Source: DATBRG01 sp036560445 (GTDB taxonomy: Bacteria > Pseudomonadota > Gammaproteobacteria > Burkholderiales > Methylophilaceae). From it: 32,998 nucleotides of DNA. The DNA lies in NCBI GenBank assembly GCA_036560445.1, contig DATBRG010000016.1, forward strand, positions 1-32,998, read 5' to 3'. Every line of letters starts with the position of its first letter. Position 1 is the first letter of the stretch. Under the pieces are notes generated by a model. The model made no database searches, was not told where the DNA came from, and worked only from the letters and a program-made list of their open reading frames with translations. Of this stretch, positions 17,027 through 24,528 are shown piece after piece. Position numbers and translations under genes: made by a program.

Positions 17027-18097
17027 TTATCTGCGAGGCATAACTACGGTGTAATCAAGATCAAGCACTACGTTGGCTTGATAGATGGACTTACCATCCT
17101 GCTTAATGTGAGTGCTTGCCAGCTCGCTACTGTTGAGGTTTTTTACGCCGACCAGGCGCAGACGCAAAGCGCCCAAGTCGTCGCGCCCGGGCAGATCCCA
17201 CTTTTCCAGTATCTCCGTCCAGGCGTAGAAGGTATCGCCACCAAAGCTCGGGTTGCTATGCGTGCCGGCATTGATAGCAACAATGCTGAGTACGTTCTCC
17301 AAACCTTCATAGGAAAGTGCCCTGCACACCGAGATCACGTGGCCGCCGTACATAAGGCGACGGCCAAAAGGTGAATCTTTCATGGCCAGCCCGTCAAAGT
17401 GTAGGCGCGCGTTGTTCTGGTAGAGCTTGGTGGCTAGTGTATGGTCACTATCGTCCACGGTCATGCCGGTCGGGTGATCGATACGTTCACCAACCTGATA
17501 ATCGTCCCATAAGCGTGAACTGCCAGTCACCGCAGTCTCAAAATGATGCGCATCGAGAAACTCGGGGATGGCCAGCTCTTTTGCCGCTACCACTTTTTGC
17601 AGGGCTGGCACCACTGTGGCTGGCGTTGGTGCTTTGCTATCGTATTTGTGTACCATCACCCAGCGCACCCAGGAAAGCACTTCCTGTTGATTCTGGTTGG
17701 CACTTACCGAGCGCACATAAACGATGCCACTCTTGCCACCGGAATTTTCCTTGAGGCCGATAATGGTCGAGGTCGTGTTCAAGGTATCGCCGCTATATAC
17801 GGGGTTCAGAAAGCGCACATCGGCATAGCCCAGGTTCGCAACAGCATTAACGGATATATCCGGTACGGTCTTGCCAAAGGCAATGTGAAAGGCTAGCAGG
17901 TCATCTACCGTACGGTCGCGATAACCCAGTGCCTGGGCTACTGGCTTGGCGCAATGCAGGATATGGCGGGCGCCGGTGAGAGCGATGTAGAGTGCGCACT
18001 CACCATCGGTGATAGTGCGTGGCGTGGCGTGCTGCAGCACTTGACCAAGCTTGAAATCCTCAAAGAAATTGCCGTGCCGGCTGCTATTCTTAATCAT
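17027..18097 (-). CDS. mch: Mesaconyl-CoA hydratase (beta-methylmalyl-CoA dehydratase)
   Basis: Reversible hydration of mesaconyl-C1-CoA to beta-methylmalyl-CoA, a step of the ethylmalonyl-CoA pathway and the 3-hydroxypropionate bicycle. The 356-residue protein is a double hot-dog MaoC-type fold. It closely resembles Mch as I know it: FFEDFKLGQVLQHATPRT near the N-terminus, then VDDLLAFHIAFGKTVPDIS, NAVANLGYADVRFLNPVY and SWVRWVMVHK, and a second hot-dog half with DGLAMKDSPFGRRLMYGGHV. The start ATG (18095-18097) overlaps the upstream stop by 8 bases and has GGAAGAAAG before it; a TTG at 18118 is a weaker alternative. Genes for crotonyl-CoA carboxylase/reductase and ethylmalonyl-CoA mutase are not in the window. 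Confidence 0.88.
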   Translation of the reverse strand: MIKNSSRHGNFFEDFKLGQVLQHATPRTITDGECALYIALTGARHILHCAKPVAQALGYRDRTVDDLLAFHIAFGKTVPDISVNAVANLGYADVRFLNPVYSGDTLNTTSTIIGLKENSGGKSGIVYVRSVSANQNQQEVLSWVRWVMVHKYDSKAPTPATVVPALQKVVAAKELAIPEFLDAHHFETAVTGSSRLWDDYQVGERIDHPTGMTVDDSDHTLATKLYQNNARLHFDGLAMKDSPFGRRLMYGGHVISVCRALSYEGLENVLSIVAINAGTHSNPSFGGDTFYAWTEILEKWDLPGRDDLGALRLRLVGVKNLNSSELASTHIKQDGKSIYQANVVLDLDYTVVMPRR

Positions 18098-18971
18098 AGC
18101 TTTCTTCCAGTTTGGCAATCATTTCACTGAGGTTGAGCAAGCGTTCCGCTGCGGCGATATGGTGGTGTTCAACCAGCTTGCCATCGACTACCACGGTGCC
18201 GCGTCCGGCAGCATTGGCTTGCCGAAGTGCTTCAATCACGGTCTTGGCTTGTTGCAGCTCTACCGGCCTTGGAGTGTATGCATCATTGCTGTACGGCAGT
18301 TGCGATGGATGTACTAGTGATTTGCCATCAAAGCCCAAGTCGCGACCCAATCGGCATGAGTACTCAAACGTCTGCATGTCGTTGAGGTCGTTGGTGATGC
18401 CGTCAACGACTGATCGATGATAAGCACGCGCCGCCAGAATCACAAGCGATAGGCTGGTGATGAGTGCAACACGTTCATGCGTCTTGCGTGCCTGCAGTTG
18501 CGACATCAAGTCCGAAGTGGCAACGACGATGCAGGCAATACGGTCTGATGCGCTGGCGATTTCCTTGGCATTGAGTACCGCCAGCGGACTTTCTATCATG
18601 ACCATAATGGGCGTGTCCTTACCGCCAGCATCGTCAAGCGCGGTGAGGGCATTCAGCACATCCTCACGACTCTCGATATTGGGGAAAAGAATCGCATCTG
18701 CGCCAATGTTGGCGACTGCCTTGATATCGTCGCGACCCCAGGGGGATGCAAAGTCGTTGACACGAATTACCACCTCGCGCGAACCATAGCCGCCGGCCTT
18801 GACTGCGTCGACGACATTCTGGCGCGACAACTCCTTGGCTTCTACCAGGATGGGGTCGCCTAGATCGAGAATCACAGAATCCACCGGTAACACGCGAGCC
18901 TTGTTCAGGTAGCGTTGGTTGCAACCTGGAACGTACAGCATGGAGCGCCGTGGTCGAAAATATTTATTCAT
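18090..18971 (-). CDS. CitE-like CoA-ester lyase/thioesterase with altered DLED motif
   Basis: HpcH/HpaI-citrate lyase beta-subunit family, 293 residues, similar in size to Mcl2/citramalyl-CoA lyase types. The N-terminal RPRRSMLYVPG is standard. The usual DLEDAV-type motif reads DLGDP here, so the conserved Glu is replaced by Gly38. Candidate Mg ligands Glu127 (VMIESPLAV) and Asp154 (VATSDLMSQL) are present, and the C-terminal GFDGKSLVHPSQ is normal. It is the first gene of the leftward operon and overlaps mch by 8 bases. It could be the malyl-CoA thioesterase (Mcl2-like), a second lyase or a citramalyl-CoA lyase; sequence alone does not settle this. The ribosome site is weak (AAGG about 11 bases upstream). 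Confidence 0.78.
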   Translation of the reverse strand: MNKYFRPRRSMLYVPGCNQRYLNKARVLPVDSVILDLGDPILVEAKELSRQNVVDAVKAGGYGSREVVIRVNDFASPWGRDDIKAVANIGADAILFPNIESREDVLNALTALDDAGGKDTPIMVMIESPLAVLNAKEIASASDRIACIVVATSDLMSQLQARKTHERVALITSLSLVILAARAYHRSVVDGITNDLNDMQTFEYSCRLGRDLGFDGKSLVHPSQLPYSNDAYTPRPVELQQAKTVIEALRQANAAGRGTVVVDGKLVEHHHIAAAERLLNLSEMIAKLEESYD

Positions 18972-19077
18972 GCTTTTAAAGCCTTGGTCTCGTTGGCATT
19001 GTTGTCATTGTATGCTGGGAAGGTCTTTTATCTCCGGCTTTGCTTAATTGCGCATACTATCGAGTAACGTTGGTAGG

Positions 19078-19107
19078 ATTCTATCGACGCGCGCTGATAA
19101 GTGTCAA
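19078..19107 (-). promoter_or_regulatory. Sigma70-type promoter for the CitE-mch-prp operon
   Basis: On the - strand a perfect -35 TTGACA (19102-19107) is followed after 18 bases by TAGAAT (19078-19083; 5 of 6 to TATAAT). It lies about 107 bases upstream of the first lyase gene and points leftward into it. Confidence 0.65.
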
Positions 19108-19117
19108 CTATTATCTT

Positions 19118-19135
19118 ATGTCTTATATAAGATAT
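19118..19135. promoter_or_regulatory. Palindromic operator candidate between divergent promoters
   Basis: ATGTCTTATATAAGATAT contains a perfect 12-bp palindrome, TCTTATATAAGA at 19121-19132, extended by two further matching pairs with one mismatch on each side. It lies 10 bases upstream of the leftward -35 and 7 bases upstream of the rightward -35 candidate. The form is typical of sites for dimeric regulators such as the GntR/FadR family. The regulator itself is not encoded in this window. Confidence 0.55.
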
Positions 19136-19142
19136 AAAACCA

Positions 19143-19171
19143 TAGACTAAATAATTCGCGCATGATATAAA
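19143..19171 (+). promoter_or_regulatory. Candidate promoter for phaA-phaB
   Basis: TAGACT (19143-19148; 4 of 6 to TTGACA) and TATAAA (19166-19171; 5 of 6) are spaced by 17 bases. This would give a leader of about 75 bases before phaA. It is paired with the leftward promoter across the palindrome. Confidence 0.45.
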
Positions 19172-19252
19172 TCAAATCGGAAGCTATAGCTTGTTGATAG
19201 CATTGAACACCACCCAACAATCAATAAAGCTTGAAATAGCTAAGGAGACGAT

Positions 19253-20428
19253 ATGGAAAATGTAGTGATCGTGGCGGCAGCAAGGACTGCCGTAGGAAAG
19301 TTCGGAGGGGCATTTAACAATGTGCCTGCCTCTGAACTTGGTGCGGCAGTGATTAAAGCCCTGCTGGAACGTAGTGGAGTAGCTGGCGAGAATGTGGACG
19401 AAGTGATTCTGGGTCAAGTGCTGACAGCGGGTGTTGGACAGAATCCTGCAAGACAGGCAGCTATCAAGGCCGGGTTGCCAAACGCTGTGCCTGCCATGAC
19501 TATCAACAAGGTCTGCGGCTCCAGTCTCAAGGCAGTGATGCTGGGTGCTCAAGCCATTAAATGTGGTGATGCTCAAATCGTCATCGCCGGTGGGCAGGAA
19601 AACATGAGCATGTCACCGCATGTGCTCAATGGTTCGCGCAACGGCCTGCGCATGGGTGATGGCAAGCTGGTGGATAGCATGATCGTTGATGGTCTGTGGG
19701 ATGTTTACAATGATTACCACATGGGCATTACGGCAGAAAATGTAGCGAAGAAATATGGCGTAGGTCGTGCGGTGCAGGATGCATTTGCCTGTGCATCGCA
19801 AAACAAGGCTGAGGCTGCGCAGAAAGCCGGCAGGTTCAAGGATGAGATCGTGCCTTACACTATTAAAGGCAAAAAGGGCGATACGGTCATAGATATAGAT
19901 GAATACCCCCGCCATGGCACTACCGAGGAATCGCTTGCTGGCCTGCGCCCGGCGTTTGATAAAGAGGGTACGGTCACCGCAGGTAATGCTTCAGGCTTGA
20001 ATGATGGCGCCGCTATGGTAATGCTGATGTCGGCATCCAAGGCTAAAGAGCTTGGGCTCAAGCCAATGGCAACCATTAAGGCTTATGCCTCCTCTGGGGT
20101 AGACCCCAGCATCATGGGCATCGGCCCTGTACCTGCTTCCATGCAGTGCCTGGCAAAAGCGGGTTGGGGTGTGGGCGACCTTGATCTGCTGGAAATCAAT
20201 GAGGCGTTTGCTGCGCAAGCTATCGCAGTAAACAAAGAAGCGGGCTGGGATATCAACAAGGTCAATGTTAACGGTGGCGCTATTGCGATAGGTCACCCGA
20301 TCGGTGCCAGCGGCGCGCGCGTGCTGGTTTCACTATTGTACGAGATGGCGAAACGCGATGCGAAGAAAGGCCTTGCGGCACTTTGTATTGGCGGCGGCAT
20401 GGGCGTGGCATTAGCGGTAGAACGTTAA
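19253..20428 (+). CDS. phaA: Acetyl-CoA C-acetyltransferase (beta-ketothiolase) PhaA
   Basis: Condenses two acetyl-CoA to acetoacetyl-CoA, the first step of polyhydroxybutyrate synthesis and of the ethylmalonyl-CoA pathway. The protein has 391 residues, standard for biosynthetic thiolases. The catalytic set is complete: Cys88 in NKVCGSSLKAV, His348 in IGHPIGASGAR and Cys378 in LCIGGGMG. The start is supported by AAGGAG at 19242-19247. phaB follows 25 bases later, which makes the biosynthetic direction likely. It is divergent from the mch/prp operon, with a shared control region, so these carbon routes may be regulated together. A PHA synthase (phaC) is not seen here. Confidence 0.95.
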   Translation: MENVVIVAAARTAVGKFGGAFNNVPASELGAAVIKALLERSGVAGENVDEVILGQVLTAGVGQNPARQAAIKAGLPNAVPAMTINKVCGSSLKAVMLGAQAIKCGDAQIVIAGGQENMSMSPHVLNGSRNGLRMGDGKLVDSMIVDGLWDVYNDYHMGITAENVAKKYGVGRAVQDAFACASQNKAEAAQKAGRFKDEIVPYTIKGKKGDTVIDIDEYPRHGTTEESLAGLRPAFDKEGTVTAGNASGLNDGAAMVMLMSASKAKELGLKPMATIKAYASSGVDPSIMGIGPVPASMQCLAKAGWGVGDLDLLEINEAFAAQAIAVNKEAGWDINKVNVNGGAIAIGHPIGASGARVLVSLLYEMAKRDAKKGLAALCIGGGMGVALAVER

Positions 20429-20453
20429 ATCGAATCAAGTTAGGGAGAGTATT

Positions 20454-21197
20454 GTGAGCAAACGTGTAGCGTTGGTGACTGGCGGTATTGGTGGTATAGG
20501 TAGCTGTATTTGCAGGCAGCTAAGCAGTGATGGGTATACCGTAGTGGCAAATTATATTGCCCCGGAGGAGGAAAAGGCTAATGCCTGGCTCGCTGAGCAA
20601 CGTGCGGCAGGGCATGACGTACATATTGCCGTAGGCGACGTATCAAATTTTGATGACTGCGTGGCTATGGTCGCCAGAATCAAGGAAAGTGTCGGCCCGG
20701 TAAGTGTGCTGGTAAATAACGCCGGTATTACCAAGGACGGTATGTTCAAGAAGATGCCAGTAGAGAACTGGATGGCTGTACTTAACATCAACCTGAACAG
20801 TGTATTCAATGTGACGCGCCAAGTCGTAGATGACATGCTGAATGCAGGCTGGGGACGTGTCGTCAATATCTCCTCCATCAATGGCCAAAAGGGCCAGTTC
20901 GGCCAGACCAATTATTCTGCGGCCAAGGCCGGCATGCATGGTTTCACAAAAGCGTTGGCACAGGAAACTGCCGCCAAGGGCATCACGGTGAATACTATTT
21001 CACCGGGCTATATCGGTACCGAGATGGTGATGGCAGTGAAAGAGGAAATCCGCAACCAGATCATCGCTGGGATTCCCGTCGGTCGCCTGGGTAAACCTGA
21101 AGAAATTGCCAAGCTGGTTTCTTACCTGGCTTCAGACGATGCAGCATTTATCACTGGCGCTAATATCGCCATCAACGGCGGCCAGCACATGTGCTAG
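20454..21197 (+). CDS. phaB: Acetoacetyl-CoA reductase PhaB
   Basis: NADPH-dependent SDR enzyme reducing acetoacetyl-CoA to (R)-3-hydroxybutyryl-CoA. The protein has 247 residues. The nucleotide-binding segment is VTGGIGGIG; NNAG at about 88-91; catalytic Tyr154 and Lys158 in NYSAAKAG, with Ser140/141 before it. The C-terminus INGGQHMC is the typical PhaB ending. The start is a GTG preceded by TAGGGAGAG (20441-20449). It forms an operon with phaA. It ends only 12 bases from the convergent alanine dehydrogenase stop, with no clear terminator between them. It is more likely PhaB than FabG because of the thiolase neighbour and the ending. Confidence 0.94.
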   Translation: MSKRVALVTGGIGGIGSCICRQLSSDGYTVVANYIAPEEEKANAWLAEQRAAGHDVHIAVGDVSNFDDCVAMVARIKESVGPVSVLVNNAGITKDGMFKKMPVENWMAVLNINLNSVFNVTRQVVDDMLNAGWGRVVNISSINGQKGQFGQTNYSAAKAGMHGFTKALAQETAAKGITVNTISPGYIGTEMVMAVKEEIRNQIIAGIPVGRLGKPEEIAKLVSYLASDDAAFITGANIAINGGQHMC

Positions 21198-21209
21198 GCG
21201 TATGTCGAT

Positions 21210-22325
21210 TTAACGGCTCAGTGCTAGTTCTGGCGCAATGTAGTCGTAACCAAGGGCATCGGCCACCGCTTTATTGGTGACCATGCCCTTGTGTACATTT
21301 AGGCCTTGCAGCAGGTGCTTGTCGTCCTTGAGCGCCTCTAAGCCTTTGTCTGCCAGCGCTAGAATGAATGGCAGCGTGGCATTGTTGAGCGCATAGGTTG
21401 AAGTATGCGGTACTGCGCCAGGCATGTTGGCTACACAATAGTGGATGACGCCATCGACACTATAGACCGGATCATCATGAGTGGTCGGCCGCGAAGTCTC
21501 GCAGCAACCACCTTGGTCAATGGCGATATCGACGATCACCGATCCTTTCTTCATTTTCCTTACTATTTCGCGGCTGATGAGCTTGGGTGCCGTGGCGCCT
21601 GGGATCAGCACACTGCCTATCAGCAGGTCTGCACTAATGGCGTGCTCCAAAATAGATTCCATGCTGGATATAGCCGTATTAAGTAGCGGCCCGAATCGTT
21701 GTGACAGGCGTTTCAACACCTCAGAGTTGCGATCTATCACCCATACTTCGGCACCTAGGCCCAGCGCCATCTGTGCTGCATTGCTACCGGCGATGCCACC
21801 GCCGAGAACAACTACTCTAGCAGGGGCTACGTCGGTAACTCCACCCAGCAGAATGCCTAAGCCACCTTGTGTTTTTTCCAGGAAATGTGCCCCAGCCTGT
21901 ATTGAAAGCCTGCCGGCAACTTCCGACATTGGGGCCAGTAAAGGCAAGCCGCCATTCTCGGAAGTGACAGTTTCGTAGGCTATACAAGTGGCGCCGGAAG
22001 CAATGAGATCTCGTGCCTGCTCTATATCTGGCGCCAGATGCAAATAGGTGAACAGTATCTGGCCAGGACGCAGTTGCTTGCGCTCTGCCGATTGGGGTTC
22101 TTTTACCTTAACGATGACCCCGGCTCTTGCAAACACTTCCTGTGCGGTTTTCACAATACTGGCGCCTGCGGCTAGGTATTGTTCTTCAGTAACGCCGATA
22201 CCAGCCCCTGCGCTGGCCTCGATAATCACATGATGGCCGCATTCTGTCAGTTTTCGGACACTAGTAGGTACCAAACCGACGCGGTATTCACGTGTTTTTA
22301 TTTCTTTTGGAACGCCAATCAACAT
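21210..22325 (-). CDS. ald: Alanine dehydrogenase
   Basis: NAD-dependent reversible oxidative deamination of L-alanine to pyruvate and ammonia. The protein has 371 residues, family-typical. The N-terminal MLIGVPKEIKTREYRVGLVP is diagnostic, and residues equivalent to the known pyruvate-binding and catalytic Arg15, Lys75 and His96 are all present at those exact positions. The Rossmann motif is VLGGGIAGSNAAQMALGLGA with VIDRN after it. The start has AGGG 7 bases upstream. It stands alone between convergent phaB and divergent fae. Pyruvate produced by the methylcitrate cycle is a possible substrate; some family members also reductively aminate glyoxylate, which would fit the neighbouring lyases but is only inference. 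Confidence 0.95.
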   Translation of the reverse strand: MLIGVPKEIKTREYRVGLVPTSVRKLTECGHHVIIEASAGAGIGVTEEQYLAAGASIVKTAQEVFARAGVIVKVKEPQSAERKQLRPGQILFTYLHLAPDIEQARDLIASGATCIAYETVTSENGGLPLLAPMSEVAGRLSIQAGAHFLEKTQGGLGILLGGVTDVAPARVVVLGGGIAGSNAAQMALGLGAEVWVIDRNSEVLKRLSQRFGPLLNTAISSMESILEHAISADLLIGSVLIPGATAPKLISREIVRKMKKGSVIVDIAIDQGGCCETSRPTTHDDPVYSVDGVIHYCVANMPGAVPHTSTYALNNATLPFILALADKGLEALKDDKHLLQGLNVHKGMVTNKAVADALGYDYIAPELALSR

Positions 22326-22382
22326 GAATGAACCCTGTGGATATTATGGCCATTTTAGGAACCACTATTGCTAAAAGCTAGT

Positions 22383-22410
22383 CTTATAAATAGACAGTTT
22401 TATTTGCCAA
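22383..22410 (-). promoter_or_regulatory. Promoter for alanine dehydrogenase
   Basis: On the - strand TTGGCA (22405-22410, 5 of 6) is followed after 16 bases by TATAAG (22383-22388, 5 of 6). This predicts a leader of about 50 bases before the ald start codon. Confidence 0.6.
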
Positions 22411-22483
22411 CAAAATCCTACAGGGTTTGCATCAAACTGGGCTAAATCAACGTTGGTAAAGCAGCTCAGGCCGATTCTGTAGA

Positions 22484-22500
22484 GTCCGTTACCATCGGAC
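22484..22500. repeat. Short inverted repeat upstream of fae
   Basis: GTCCG (22484-22488) and CGGAC (22496-22500) are perfect inverted copies separated by 7 bases, ending 23 bases before the fae ATG. It may be an operator or a leader hairpin. Only 5 bp pair, so chance is possible. Confidence 0.3.
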
Positions 22501-22523
22501 ACATAGATGAAAGGCAGACTATC

Positions 22524-23081
22524 ATGGAAACGCTTAAAATCAATAAGGTACTTGTAGGCGAGGCACTGGTCGGTGAAGGCAATGAAGTTGCACACGTTGA
22601 CCTTATCATGGGGCCACGTGGCAGTGGTGCTGAAACCGCTTTCTGTTTGACCCTGACGAATCAGAAACGTGGTGACAACGCGCTACTGGCGGTACTGGCA
22701 CCTAACCTCATGGCTAAGCCGGCCACTGTGATGTTCAATAAGGTAGATATCAAGAATGCCAAGCAGGCGGTGCAGATGTTCGGCCCGGCTCAATGTGGTG
22801 TGGCAGCAGCAGTGGCGGATAGTGTCAAGGAAGGTGTAATCCCTCTGGCCGAAGCCAACGATATCTTCATCTGCATCGGTGTATTCATTCACTGGGATGC
22901 GGAGGATAACACTAAGATTCAGGACTGGAATTATGAGGCTACCAAGCTCGCCATCATGCGCGCTGTCGAAGGCTTACCTATGCCTGAAGAAGTTGTAGCG
23001 CAGGAAGGTGTGGTACATCATCCACTGGCTGCGCACGACTATAAAAAAGTGTTGGCAGTTGTCACAGAAAAAGCGGCTTAG
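22524..23081 (+). CDS. fae: Formaldehyde-activating enzyme (Fae)
   Basis: Catalyses condensation of formaldehyde with tetrahydromethanopterin to methylene-H4MPT, the entry to the H4MPT-linked formaldehyde oxidation route. The protein has 185 residues, slightly longer than the usual about 170. It matches methylotroph Fae closely: VGEALVGEGNEVAHVDLIMG with catalytic His24 (His17 in Methylobacterium), GPRGSGAETAF, VMFNKVDIKNAKQAVQMFGP, and GVFIHWDAEDNTKIQDWNYE. The C-terminus is a little extended. It is a single gene with no other H4MPT genes (mch-type cyclohydrolase, mtdB, fhc) around it. The ribosome site is only moderate (AAGGCAG). The end overlaps the convergent phosphatase gene by 3 bases. 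Presence implies H4MPT chemistry elsewhere in this genome. Confidence 0.95.
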   Translation: METLKINKVLVGEALVGEGNEVAHVDLIMGPRGSGAETAFCLTLTNQKRGDNALLAVLAPNLMAKPATVMFNKVDIKNAKQAVQMFGPAQCGVAAAVADSVKEGVIPLAEANDIFICIGVFIHWDAEDNTKIQDWNYEATKLAIMRAVEGLPMPEEVVAQEGVVHHPLAAHDYKKVLAVVTEKAA

Positions 23082-23875
23082 GCTGTAGTGCCGTGTATGG
23101 AGCCCAGCACTGCTGGCAGGTCTGCTATGGAGTCTATAGTCATATCAGGCTTGATATCAGAACCTGTAGCATAGGCCGCACGGTATTTCCCCGTGCGTAC
23201 CAGCATGGCGCGCAGTCCGGCCTGCTGCGCACCGCCCACGTCTGAATCAATATCGTCGCCTACCATGATGGCTTCACCAGCCTGCAACCCCATATCGTCG
23301 AGCGCAATCTGAAAGAAATCAATCGAAGGCTTACCAATAATCATGGCCTTGCTGCCGCTGGCGTATTCCAGTGCGTGGATAAAGCCGCCAATATCCATTT
23401 GTAAGCCTTGTTCTGTTTGCCAGAAACGGTTCTTGTGGATGGCGATCAGCTTGGCGCCATTCATCAGGCAATTAAATACCTCGTTCAGCAAGCCATAAGA
23501 CCAGGCATTACCTATGTCACCAACAACGATGTAATTGGCTTGGGTATCCGATTGCTGGAGCGCAGCGAAATCCTTCTTAACATCATCAGCCAGCAACAAT
23601 CTGCATATTGCATCGGGTTGGCGTTGCAGGTAGCGTAACGCGGCCTGTGGCGCACTGATAATTTCTTCCGGCCTCAGGGGAAATCCCAGAGCATTGATTT
23701 TTTGCTGCAAGGAGTCCAGTGACATGGTGCTGGTATTGGTCACAAAACGACACGGAATACCGCTGGCGCGAATGACATCGACAGCTTCAATCGCACCCTC
23801 GATGGGCTGAGAACCTATGTAAAGAACGCCATCCAGATCAAACAGAATACCTTTGACGTCAGTAAGAGGTTTCAT
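23078..23875 (-). CDS. HAD subfamily IIA phosphatase (LHPP/NagD-like)
   Basis: Haloacid-dehalogenase superfamily phosphatase of 265 residues. Motif I GILFDLDGVLYIG carries nucleophile Asp13 and Asp15; motif II is FVTNTS; motif III is the Lys in IIGKPS; motif IV is VGDDIDSDVGGAQQAGL. The cap between motifs II and III is of the C2a type. It resembles the LHPP-like branch more than nucleotidase NagD by length and the opening residues. The substrate is unknown. The start has AGAGG 8 bases upstream, and it lies 30 bases after the zinc-ribbon gene, so the two are probably co-transcribed. Its 3' end overlaps that of fae. Confidence 0.9.
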   Translation of the reverse strand: MKPLTDVKGILFDLDGVLYIGSQPIEGAIEAVDVIRASGIPCRFVTNTSTMSLDSLQQKINALGFPLRPEEIISAPQAALRYLQRQPDAICRLLLADDVKKDFAALQQSDTQANYIVVGDIGNAWSYGLLNEVFNCLMNGAKLIAIHKNRFWQTEQGLQMDIGGFIHALEYASGSKAMIIGKPSIDFFQIALDDMGLQAGEAIMVGDDIDSDVGGAQQAGLRAMLVRTGKYRAAYATGSDIKPDMTIDSIADLPAVLGSIHGTTA

Positions 23876-23905
23876 ATTAACGGCCTCTGAGTACGCTGAA
23901 ATCCG

Positions 23906-24415
23906 TTAGAAAAGTTGCCTGTGAAAATGTGTGTGGTGACACTTGGGGCAAGGCGGGATGTGCCCCGGCTTGTGAAAATGTATGGGAGTTGCGCATTGAT
24001 CACATAGCAAGGTGCCGATTCCAGCCAGCTCACCAGTTGAGTAACCGATATTTAATGCTTGCTGCTGTATCTGCAAAAGTTCCAGCGCAGTTTTGTCTGC
24101 TGCTGCAGAAAATTTGTTCCACAACCCGGTTTCGATCAATGTAAGGTCAAAGCCCAGCCAGTCTTTCAGCTCCTTACCAGTGCTGTCGATATAATTTGCA
24201 GCATCGGTCAGGTCGCGTTTTACATACTCCCTGAGCAAAGCTGCCTCATCCTGACTGAAGGTATTTAAGGCCGATATATCGTCACGAACTTCATCAATGA
24301 TGTGATGCAGCACTGCACCGCTTTGTTGGGCTTTTTGCAATGCATTTGCCAGTAGCGCTTCGTAAGCCTCACTGAGTTTTTTGCTGAGTTCGTGCTTGGG
24401 CGGGGTTGTGTTCAT
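23906..24415 (-). CDS. Zinc-ribbon protein of the DUF1451/YbeL family
   Basis: A 169-residue protein with a helical, charged N-terminal part (about 1-125) and a C-terminal zinc ribbon. The ribbon has CDQC at about 137-140 and CPKC about 15 residues later, followed by a His-rich end. The phrase GELAGIGTLLCDQC matches the E. coli YbeL family arrangement well. The molecular function is not established. The start is supported by AAGGA. It precedes the HAD phosphatase by 30 bases. Confidence 0.82.
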   Translation of the reverse strand: MNTTPPKHELSKKLSEAYEALLANALQKAQQSGAVLHHIIDEVRDDISALNTFSQDEAALLREYVKRDLTDAANYIDSTGKELKDWLGFDLTLIETGLWNKFSAAADKTALELLQIQQQALNIGYSTGELAGIGTLLCDQCATPIHFHKPGHIPPCPKCHHTHFHRQLF

Positions 24416-24528
24416 AATTGATTCCTTTGTTCATCACCCATTTGGGAATCGCCATAGATGTTGCGCGTAGGTTTGATTTTATACCTTTGGGGCAATCTTG
24501 AGGTGCTTGAGTATCTGACCCCATATTC

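Noticed and set aside
20454..21197. FabG (3-oxoacyl-ACP reductase)
   Set aside because: The INGGQHMC ending and the thiolase partner favour PhaB.
21481..21978. 165-codon open frame on the + strand
   Set aside because: Antisense to alanine dehydrogenase, whose catalytic residues are all present.
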